64,000 bases of DNA, taken from positions 1 through 64,000 of the forward strand of contig NZ_JAGXGF010000020.1 in NCBI RefSeq assembly GCF_024636815.1, in the 5' to 3' direction. Each line of letters starts with the position of its first letter. The first letter of the stretch is position 1. Shown here in pieces: positions 49,307 through 57,397 of this stretch. The notes under the pieces were generated by a model. The model was not told the origin of the DNA. It worked only from the letters and a program-made list of their open reading frames with translations, and searched no databases. Both the position numbers and the translations under genes were made by a program. This DNA is from Marivirga sp. (GTDB lineage: Bacteria; Bacteroidota; Bacteroidia; Cytophagales; Cyclobacteriaceae).

Positions 49307-49537
49307 ATGAAGTCAAATAAATTACTACTTCCAATTTTAGCAGTCCTTACTTTAGGATTAGCACCTTTTTATCCAGAGCCCCATTTTTTTGGGAAAGTTC
49401 GTTGGATTTTAGGTGGTGGAGAAGGAATGCAAGCTGCTGATTACTTTGATTTATTGATGCATGGTGCACCTTGGGTGTTTTTAGCCTATCGATTGGTAGA
49501 AATGTTGATTAAATCATTGAAAAAGCAAAACTCATAA
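49307..49537 (+). CDS. Small membrane protein of unknown function
   Basis: PFYPEPHFFGKVRWILGGGEGMQAADYFDLLMHGAPWVFLAYRLVEML; abuts trxA. Confidence 0.65.
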   Translation: MKSNKLLLPILAVLTLGLAPFYPEPHFFGKVRWILGGGEGMQAADYFDLLMHGAPWVFLAYRLVEMLIKSLKKQNS

Positions 49538-49596
49538 AAAAGAGTTCGTCTCAAAAAATGTCATCCCTAGGGAAGCTTTCGAGGCGAACTCTTTTA
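49537..49596. terminator. Long-loop terminator between convergent genes
   Basis: AAAGAGTTCGTCTC ... GAGGCGAACTCTTTT. Confidence 0.7.
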
Positions 49597-49598
49597 CA

Positions 49599-49901
49599 TT
49601 AAACCGTTTCTAAGAAAGTTCTAAAGGAAACACATTTATCTTGAAATTTCTTATTGTGTTCATCTCTTAGTCTTGGAGCTTCCTCTGACATATATTTTTC
49701 TAACTTGTCTAATTCATCAGTAAAATACTGAACAGCATAAGTTTCTCCTTCACCTTCAGTTTCATTCAATAGACGCAGCATTTTATGCTCATGGAATAAT
49801 CCAGTAGCTAAAATTTCCGGGATATGGGTTTCTTTCATCCACTTTATCCAGATTTCTTCTACCTCTTTTTCAACATTCACAGTAACATTATAAATAATCA
49901 T
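49599..49901 (-). CDS. DUF4286 family protein
   Basis: MIIYNVTVNVEKEVEEIWIKWMKETHIPEILATGLF; ATG at 49901 preferred. Confidence 0.85.
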   Translation of the reverse strand: MIIYNVTVNVEKEVEEIWIKWMKETHIPEILATGLFHEHKMLRLLNETEGEGETYAVQYFTDELDKLEKYMSEEAPRLRDEHNKKFQDKCVSFRTFLETV

Positions 49902-50062
49902 GGTGTTTTTCAGATTTTTTTTACAAATTTGACACATTGTTTTGTTTCTAAAAAACATTTTCAAGGTCTTATGGTTATTTTTTTTACTTATCAACCTAAA
50001 AGAAATTACATATTAACATTATACTTTAATTTAAACAGGTAAGTAGAAAGGAGAGAAGCATT

Positions 50063-50998
50063 GTGAGCAGTTATTCAATTAAAGATTTAGAGCACCTATC
50101 AGGAATTAAAGCCCATACCTTAAGGATTTGGGAACAACGTTATAATTTTATCGAACCTAAGAGGACCGATACCAACATTCGTTACTATAGCGATAAAGAT
50201 TTAAAGTTGGTATTAAACATATCCACTTTAAAGGAGAATGGATATAAAATATCCAAGATTGCCAAAATGAGTGAGAAGGAGTTAGGTCAGGAGGTATTGA
50301 AGATAGCAGAAACCAATTTAAGATTCCCTGACCAAATCAACTCATTAACCTTGAGCATGATTGATATGGATGAAGATAGGTTTGAGAGTATATTAAATAA
50401 TAATATTCTGAAATATGGTTTTGAACGAACCATGTTAAATATCATCTACCCTTTTTTGGCAAAAATTGGTATGCTTTGGCAAACAGGAAGTATTTTGCCG
50501 GCCCAGGAGCATTTTATATCCAATTTAATTCGTCAAAAAATGACTGTTGCCATTGATGGACAATATGTCACTGAAAAGGAGTCAAAGGGTAAATGGTTAT
50601 TATATCTGCCGGAAGGAGAGTTGCACGAGTTATCTTTGATGTTTGCGTCATTCTTATTAAGAGCACGAAAGTTTAAAGTAATCTATTTAGGTCAAAATCT
50701 TCCGAAATCAGATTTATACTCAGTTAGAGAAATACACAACCCTGATTACGTTTTAACAATTTGTACAGCAGCACCTAAAAAATCAGAAGTACAGGAGTAT
50801 ATAGATGAAGTAGCTGAATTATTTAGTAGTGCTACCTTGTTTGTTGGAGGTTTTCAGGTTATAGGTCAGGATATTAGCAGAAAAAAGAATGTTGAATTTA
50901 TAATGAAGATGGAAGATCTAATAGAATTCATTAAAGAAAAAGATATTGAACTTTCGCCTAAAAGTCCTGAAGTACAAAGAAATATGAAATATGAATAA
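50063..50998 (+). CDS. MerR family regulator with B12-binding domain (CarH/LitR-like)
   Basis: MerR HTH SYSIKDLEHLSGIKAHTLRIWEQRY; WQTGSILPAQEH = W-x9-EH; GELHELS resembles ExHxxG; upstream of crt genes. Confidence 0.88.
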   Translation: MSSYSIKDLEHLSGIKAHTLRIWEQRYNFIEPKRTDTNIRYYSDKDLKLVLNISTLKENGYKISKIAKMSEKELGQEVLKIAETNLRFPDQINSLTLSMIDMDEDRFESILNNNILKYGFERTMLNIIYPFLAKIGMLWQTGSILPAQEHFISNLIRQKMTVAIDGQYVTEKESKGKWLLYLPEGELHELSLMFASFLLRARKFKVIYLGQNLPKSDLYSVREIHNPDYVLTICTAAPKKSEVQEYIDEVAELFSSATLFVGGFQVIGQDISRKKNVEFIMKMEDLIEFIKEKDIELSPKSPEVQRNMKYE

Positions 50999-51273
50999 AA
51001 TTTTATTCTTATTGTTAATTATTCCAAAAGCTATCCAATTACGATAGCTTTTTTCTTTTCCCTACTAATTACCACCCCTCTTCCCACAATATTTTAGTAA
51101 AGTTTCTTCCAATTGATATTTGATCTTCACCAAAAAGATTAATAAAAATTAGTAAAATTGGTTTTTGTTCAATATGTATTAAACATTTTTAATGGATGTA
51201 TATACATAAAAAAAATGCTTTTAAAATCATTTTAAGCAATATAATGCAAAATATGGCTAAAATTGATCATATA

Positions 51274-51349
51274 ATGTTTAATGAAAAAATAAAATAATTA
51301 AACAAAAAGATTGTATATTGTTTAATAATATCATAGATTTGTTAAACAA
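51274..51349. promoter_or_regulatory. Array of four TTGTTTAAYAA-like motifs overlapping a TTG-N20-TAGATTTG promoter
   Basis: 11-mers starting at 51274, 51295 (reverse orientation), 51318 and 51339; spacing 21/23/21 bp; promoter TTG 51311-51313 and TAGATTTG 51334-51341. Confidence 0.55.
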
Positions 51350-51367
51350 CATTAAATATTGACAATC

Positions 51368-51871
51368 ATGACAGCATTAGAATTTGGTTACGCGATTAAT
51401 AACATGACGAAATCTATGAAACCGTTTGCATTAAGGCTTACGAAAGACATGGAACAGGCAAATGATTTAATTCAGGAAACTGTATTAAAAGCATTTTCAA
51501 ACCGTGAGAAATTCTCAGAGGGTACTAATTTGAAAGCATGGTTGTTCACTATCATGAAAAATACTTTTATCACCAATTATCAAAGAATGGTGAGAAGAAA
51601 AACTTTCATTGATACTACTGAAAATTTACATTTCATCAACTCAACAGAAAACATAGCACAAAATTCTGCTTATGGATCATTTGCAATGGCTGATATCGTA
51701 GGTCAAATTTCAAAATTGGATGATGTTTATAAAGAGCCATTTATGATGCATTACAGAGGGTTTAAATATCATGAGATAGCTGAAAAATTAGAAATCCCAA
51801 TTGGAACTGTTAAAAATAGAATACATATTGCCAGAAAAGAGTTGAAAGATGCTCTTAAAATATATGCTTAA
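51368..51871 (+). CDS. ECF-type RNA polymerase sigma factor
   Basis: KDMEQANDLIQETVLKAFSNREKF region 2; YHEIAEKLEIPIGTVKNRIHIARKEL region 4; ATG at 51368 preferred. Confidence 0.93.
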   Translation: MTALEFGYAINNMTKSMKPFALRLTKDMEQANDLIQETVLKAFSNREKFSEGTNLKAWLFTIMKNTFITNYQRMVRRKTFIDTTENLHFINSTENIAQNSAYGSFAMADIVGQISKLDDVYKEPFMMHYRGFKYHEIAEKLEIPIGTVKNRIHIARKELKDALKIYA

Positions 51872-51984
51872 AATAATTCTTATAAGATAATCACATAAAA
51901 TGATTTACTAATTATCTTATTATAAGTATCAAATGAGAATTTTTTGTGTAATTTAATCCTAGGTGTTTTATAATTAACTCATTA

Positions 51985-53466
51985 ATGGCTAGTAAAAAAG
52001 TAGTTGTAATTGGTTCTGGTTTTGCAGGTTTATCTACTGCGACTTATTTGGCTAATGAAGGCTGTGATGTAACAGTTTTAGAGAAAAATAGTGATCTAGG
52101 AGGACGAGCCCGTCAGTTTAAAGCTGAGGGCTTTACTTTTGATATGGGTCCAAGCTGGTATTGGATGCCAGATGTTTTTGAAAAATATTTTGAGAACTTT
52201 GGTAGAAAAGTAACTGATTATTACGATCTCCAAAGATTAGATCCTTCCTATCATATAGTATTCGGCAAAGATGACATAATGAAAGTGCCTGCAAATATGC
52301 AGGAATTCAAAGCCTTGCTGGAGAAACTCGAAGCCGGAAGTGGGGATCAATTAGATATATTCCTAGAACAAGCAGCCTACAAATACGAAAAAGGAATAAA
52401 TGATTTGGTTTATAAACCAGGTCGTTCGCTCACCGAGTTCATGAGTATTAAATTACTTTTTGATATGGTTAGAATGGATATTTTCTCTTCTATCTATAGC
52501 CATGTTCGCAAGTTTTTTAAAAATGACCGCATTATTCGATTAATGGAATTCCCTATTTTATTCCTTGGAGCTCTCCCTGAAAATACGCCTGCACTTTATA
52601 GTCTCATTAACTATGCTGACATCAGCTTGGGAACATGGTATCCCAAAGGTGGGATGCATAAAGTTGTAGAGGGTATGGTGAAGCTAGCAGAAGAAAAAGG
52701 AGTGAAATTTAAAACTGATCAGGAAGTATTGTCCGTAGATTGTGAAGGCAATCTTGCCAAAAAGGTGATTACTAAAGATAAAGCGTACGAAGCAGATGTA
52801 GTCGTTTCATCTGCGGATTATGAACATACTGACCAGAATATTCTTCCTGAAAATCTCAGAAATTATAATGCCAAATATTGGGAAAGCCGAACAATGGCGC
52901 CATCTTCTTTGATTTTTTACCTTGGAATTGATAAAAAAATTAAAGGTTTAGTCCATCATACCTTATTCTTTGATCATGATTTTGGTCCGCACGCTAAGGA
53001 AATTTATGAAACTCCTAAATGGCCGGAAGAGCCATTGTTTTATGTGAGTGCACCTTCTAAAACTGATGCCACTGTGGCACCAGAAGGCAAAGAAAATGTA
53101 TTTATTTTGATGCCTGTGGCTCCGGGGCTGGAAGATAATGAAGAAATAAGAGAAAAATATTATGATCTTATTATGGACAGAATGGAGAAAATATTAGGAG
53201 AAGATATCAAGAAATATGTAACTTATAAGCGAAGCTATGCACATAATGATTTCATTAATGATTATCATTCATTTAAAGGGAATGCTTATGGTCTGGCTAA
53301 TACTTTAAAGCAAACAGCTATATTGAAACCAAGCTTGAAGAATAAAAAACTTAAAAACTTTTATTATGCTGGTCAGTTAACTGTTCCTGGACCAGGAGTG
53401 CCTCCTTCATTGATTTCAGGACAGGTTGTGGGCAAGGAAGTAATGAAAGATCTAAATAAGAATTAA
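51985..53466 (+). CDS. crtI: Phytoene desaturase
   Basis: VVVIGSGFAGLSTATYLANEGCDVTVLEKNSDLGGRARQF; YYAGQLTVPGPGVPPSLISGQVV. Confidence 0.95.
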   Translation: MASKKVVVIGSGFAGLSTATYLANEGCDVTVLEKNSDLGGRARQFKAEGFTFDMGPSWYWMPDVFEKYFENFGRKVTDYYDLQRLDPSYHIVFGKDDIMKVPANMQEFKALLEKLEAGSGDQLDIFLEQAAYKYEKGINDLVYKPGRSLTEFMSIKLLFDMVRMDIFSSIYSHVRKFFKNDRIIRLMEFPILFLGALPENTPALYSLINYADISLGTWYPKGGMHKVVEGMVKLAEEKGVKFKTDQEVLSVDCEGNLAKKVITKDKAYEADVVVSSADYEHTDQNILPENLRNYNAKYWESRTMAPSSLIFYLGIDKKIKGLVHHTLFFDHDFGPHAKEIYETPKWPEEPLFYVSAPSKTDATVAPEGKENVFILMPVAPGLEDNEEIREKYYDLIMDRMEKILGEDIKKYVTYKRSYAHNDFINDYHSFKGNAYGLANTLKQTAILKPSLKNKKLKNFYYAGQLTVPGPGVPPSLISGQVVGKEVMKDLNKN

Positions 53467-53470
53467 CAGC

Positions 53471-54313
53471 ATGGATGCTAGAGAATTATTTAACCAAACT
53501 ACTTTCGAATGCAGTAAGCTGATCACGAACAGATATAGTACATCCTTTAGCTTAGGCATCAAAAGTCTTGATAAGAAATTTCATTTTCCTATTTATGCGA
53601 TTTATGGCTTTGTGCGATATGCAGATGAAATTGTAGATACCTTTCATGAAAAAGATAAAGCAGCCCTTTTAAAAGATTTTAAAAGACAAACCTTTGAAGC
53701 AATAGAACAACAAATCAGCTTAAATCCTGTTTTGCATTGTTTTCAGATGGTAGTGAATGAATATCAAATAGACCATAAATTGATAGAAGCATTTCTACAC
53801 AGTATGGAAATGGATTTGCTTGATATTGATTATGAACAATCTTCCTATGAAGAATACATCTATGGCTCTGCTGAAGTAGTAGGTTTAATGTGTTTGAAGA
53901 TTTTTTGTGAAGGAAAAGAAGAGGATTATCAGAAATTATTGCCTTCAGCAAAAAGTTTAGGATCGGCCTTTCAGAAAGTAAACTTCTTACGTGATATCAA
54001 ATCTGATTATTTCGAAAGGGGTAGAGTTTATTTCCCTGGAGTTGATTTCAATGATTTTTCTGCATCTCATAAAGAGAAAATTGAAGCGGATATTCAAAAA
54101 GATTTCGATCATGCTTATGAAGGAATTATCCAGTTGCCACGAGGCGCAAGATGGGGCGTTTATTTGGCCTATACTTATTATTTGAAATTATTTGATAAAA
54201 TAAAACGATTTCCCCCTGATAAAATATTAGAAGAACGAGTAAGAGTTCCAGATTCAAAAAAACTATTTTTACTGTTGGGTAGTTATGTAAAACATCAGTT
54301 CAATACGCTTTAA
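53471..54313 (+). CDS. crtB: Phytoene/squalene synthase
   Basis: YAIYGFVRYADEIVDTF DxxxD motif; AEVVGLMCLKIF; NFLRDIKSDYFERGRVYFP. Confidence 0.95.
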   Translation: MDARELFNQTTFECSKLITNRYSTSFSLGIKSLDKKFHFPIYAIYGFVRYADEIVDTFHEKDKAALLKDFKRQTFEAIEQQISLNPVLHCFQMVVNEYQIDHKLIEAFLHSMEMDLLDIDYEQSSYEEYIYGSAEVVGLMCLKIFCEGKEEDYQKLLPSAKSLGSAFQKVNFLRDIKSDYFERGRVYFPGVDFNDFSASHKEKIEADIQKDFDHAYEGIIQLPRGARWGVYLAYTYYLKLFDKIKRFPPDKILEERVRVPDSKKLFLLLGSYVKHQFNTL

Positions 54314-54322
54314 AAATCAGCC

Positions 54323-55168
54323 ATGATGAACCTAAACGTTAAAATAGATAATAGTTCCGGATTCTGCTTTGGGGTAGTGTATGCTATCGAAATGGCAGAA
54401 GACATGCTCGATGAACAAGGTTACCTTTATTGTTTGGGCGATATTGTGCATAATGATGAAGAAGTAAAAAGACTTGAAGCAAAAGGATTGAAAATTATCG
54501 ACCGCGAAGCTTTAAAAGAATTGACTGATGAAAAGGTCTTAATCAGAGCCCATGGAGAGCCGCCTAGTACCTATAAATTAGCCATTGAAAATAATCTCAC
54601 CTTAGTGGATGCTTCATGTCCTGTAGTTTTAAAATTACAGAATAGAATTAAGAATTCTTTCGATAAAAAAGAACAAATATACATCTACGGAAAGCATGGG
54701 CATGCAGAAGTTGAAGGCTTATTAGGACAAACTAATCAGGAAGCAGTCGTTTTTCAGGATATAAACGAGTTGGATATCGACAGTTTACCAAGAGAAATGA
54801 CGCTTTATAGTCAAACCACCAAAAGCACTGATAATTTCTATAAAATAAAAGAAACCTTAACCGAGGCTGGTATAAGTGTTAATGCTAATGATACTATTTG
54901 CCGACAAGTTTCTAATAGAGATAAAGAGTTAAGATCATTCGCTGGAGAATTTGATAAAGTTATTTTCGTATCGGGAACAAAATCATCTAATGGAAAGGTT
55001 TTGTATAATGTATGCAAGGATAAAAATCCAAATACATATTTCATCTCAAACATTACTGAATTAGATAAAAGCTGGTTTGCTGAAAATGATTCTGTAGGAA
55101 TTTGCGGGGCCACTTCCACACCTATGTGGTTGATGGAGCAAGTTCGGGATGAACTATTGAAATATTAA
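54323..55168 (+). CDS. ispH: 4-hydroxy-3-methylbut-2-enyl diphosphate reductase
   Basis: SSGFCFGVVYAIEMAE, RAHGEPPS, DASCPVV, GKHGHAEVEGLLGQT. Confidence 0.96.
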   Translation: MMNLNVKIDNSSGFCFGVVYAIEMAEDMLDEQGYLYCLGDIVHNDEEVKRLEAKGLKIIDREALKELTDEKVLIRAHGEPPSTYKLAIENNLTLVDASCPVVLKLQNRIKNSFDKKEQIYIYGKHGHAEVEGLLGQTNQEAVVFQDINELDIDSLPREMTLYSQTTKSTDNFYKIKETLTEAGISVNANDTICRQVSNRDKELRSFAGEFDKVIFVSGTKSSNGKVLYNVCKDKNPNTYFISNITELDKSWFAENDSVGICGATSTPMWLMEQVRDELLKY

Positions 55169-55193
55169 GCTTAATTTAGTAGAATAATAAATC

Positions 55194-55673
55194 ATGTCAG
55201 ATATATTAACCATCTTATTTTATGCTTTATTGATTGTAGGTACCTTCTTCTTTATGGAAGGGGTGGCTTGGTTTACGCATAAGTATATCATGCATGGATT
55301 TCTTTGGACTTGGCATAAATCACATCATAAAGTGCATAATCATAAGCTGGAAAGAAATGATTTGTTTGCAGTGGTATTTAGTGTTCCTTCTGCTGCATTG
55401 ATCATGGCAGGAATCGAATTTCCTGAGTTAAGATGGTTACTATTTGTAGGGATTGGAGTGGCGTGTTATGGAGTATTCTATGTTTTGTTCCATGATATTT
55501 TAGTGCACAGAAGAGTGAAATTAAAATTCAAAGCTGAAAATTCTTACTTGAAAAGAATGATGAGAGCACATTACATTCATCATGAAGTACATACGAAAGA
55601 AGGAGCTGAGGCTTTCGGGTTTTTATATGCCCCAAAAAAATATGAGCCTAAAGAGGAGAAAAGTAAAGCTTAA
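55194..55673 (+). CDS. crtZ: Beta-carotene hydroxylase (sterol desaturase superfamily)
   Basis: HKYIMHGFLWTWHKSHHKVH, HDILVHRR, HYIHHEVHTKEGAEAFGFL histidine boxes. Confidence 0.93.
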   Translation: MSDILTILFYALLIVGTFFFMEGVAWFTHKYIMHGFLWTWHKSHHKVHNHKLERNDLFAVVFSVPSAALIMAGIEFPELRWLLFVGIGVACYGVFYVLFHDILVHRRVKLKFKAENSYLKRMMRAHYIHHEVHTKEGAEAFGFLYAPKKYEPKEEKSKA

Positions 55674-55804
55674 TGTGGAAATTCAGTATAGGAATGACTT
55701 CGAAATTCTATCTTTTTTATTAAAAATTTGCGATTTCAAAACTTATTTTCATAGAAGATAACATGAATTTTGATTTACAGGAACAAAAGGATTAACCCGA
55801 CCAC

Positions 55805-55919
55805 TTCCGAGGAACTCGGAAAAGCGGGAGGGAGGACAAAACAGCGGGCAGCGTGGGAACGGGGAGGAAGCTTTGTTTTGTCTTGAATTTTTGTTTCTTT
55901 TTATTCAAGTAAAAAGAAA
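55805..55919. repeat. Copy B of three-stem intergenic repeat
   Basis: TTCCGAG/CTCGGAA, GACAAAACA/TGTTTTGTC, TTTCTTTTTA/TAAAAAGAAA stems around the same G-rich core as copy A. Confidence 0.75.
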
Positions 55920-55995
55920 GGCAAAAAGCAACCAAAGAATTGAAAATATACAAAAATTTCAAATAAACTGAGTTATTGGTTTTTAGTAATATTCA

Positions 55996-56502
55996 TTAGT
56001 CACCACAGTGTCCCAGAACTTTATCATAATCTAGTTGAAAAGATGGATTTCGATTAACTGCAAACTCTAAATCAACCAAAGCTGAGTCACAATTTCCTAA
56101 TAGAGCAAACGAATAGCCTCTCCAAACAAAGGATTTCAAATGAGAAGAATCAGAAAGATTTATAGCCTCTGTAAAAACCCTCTTTGCATTCTCATAGTTT
56201 TCCAGATTGAATAATAACTTGCCTTTTTCAAATATGTAGTTGTCATGGAAATCAGAATGAAGACTGTTATTAATAATTTTATTTATGAACTCAAAAGCAG
56301 GATCGTATTTACCCGAACTAACTAAGGAATCAAAGAAATAAGTGTTTGTATGAAATTGATTTAGTTCATTCCTTTCTTTAATTGGATTATTTCGAATTTC
56401 TTCTATGTCAGCTAAAATATCTATATGTTCAATATAAAAGATTAACGATAAAGCAACTAAACCAACAATGATCAAGAGTATTGGTCTTTTCATCATCCAC
56501 AA
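55996..56502 (-). CDS. TPR-like small membrane-anchored protein
   Basis: N-terminal TM helix; repeat YENAKRVFTEAINLSDS / CDSALVDLEFAVNRNPS. Confidence 0.55.
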   Translation of the reverse strand: MWMMKRPILLIIVGLVALSLIFYIEHIDILADIEEIRNNPIKERNELNQFHTNTYFFDSLVSSGKYDPAFEFINKIINNSLHSDFHDNYIFEKGKLLFNLENYENAKRVFTEAINLSDSSHLKSFVWRGYSFALLGNCDSALVDLEFAVNRNPSFQLDYDKVLGHCGD

Positions 56503-56649
56503 ATTAACAAAAAGTAAGCTTATAACACAAGGCTACAGGTTACGGAAGAAAATAGCGTGTTATTAATCTGCCATAACTCTTGACTCAACTAATAACTGAA
56601 TATATACTTTAAGCTTGTTGTATAACATTATTATTTAACTTCTTAACTC

Positions 56650-57303
56650 TTAATCCAACATCTCTTCCTTCAACTTCTCCCAATCTTCATTTTTATACTT
56701 CTGATAACAATGCTGATGGTAACCATCAAGCTTTATAAGGGAATCAAAAAGTTGCACTTTTTCGGACTTATTCAAATTTCCAACTAAATGCTGGCTTACC
56801 TCATTAGCTCGGCTCATTACAGAGAAGCTTGCTATTTTTCCTTTTTCAGTAAGCTTTAAATGTTTACTTCTTTTATCGGTTTCGTTTGATTTTTCTTCTA
56901 AGATGCCATTCTTTACCATTCTTTTAATGGTTTCAAATATGGTGGTTTTCTCTTGTAGTGAGTGATTGGCTACTTCCGATTTACTGCATCCTTCATGGCT
57001 CATTACAAATAAAGCAACTCCAAATTCCGTAATATTATGGATCGGTTGATTGGCAAAAGCTTTCTTTTCCCATATTTGAGTAAAATTCATCATTCTACCC
57101 CAAACCCAGCCAATATACTCATCCGGTGATTGGGCAGGAAATGGAAAAGGCATCTTTCTGCTCATTTCCTCTAATTCAGTTCCAGTATTTTCTTTCTTTT
57201 CATCATCTATCAAACTTTTTCCAAACTCACTCATAGAACCATCAGGATTCTTTTTTAAGAAATCCCTATAGAGCTGTAGAAGTTTAATCCCATTATCTAA
57301 CAT
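56650..57303 (-). CDS. MarR family transcriptional regulator
   Basis: MSHEGCSKSEVANHSLQEKTTIFETIKRMVKNGILEEKSNETDKRSKHLKLTEKG. Confidence 0.88.
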   Translation of the reverse strand: MLDNGIKLLQLYRDFLKKNPDGSMSEFGKSLIDDEKKENTGTELEEMSRKMPFPFPAQSPDEYIGWVWGRMMNFTQIWEKKAFANQPIHNITEFGVALFVMSHEGCSKSEVANHSLQEKTTIFETIKRMVKNGILEEKSNETDKRSKHLKLTEKGKIASFSVMSRANEVSQHLVGNLNKSEKVQLFDSLIKLDGYHQHCYQKYKNEDWEKLKEEMLD

Positions 57304-57397
57304 TTTCTGAAAAATTTTATTTCAATAATAAAACAACTTTGTAACATAAATGTTATGATTTTGCAATAATATTAAATCCTAAACTTAATTATTAAAA

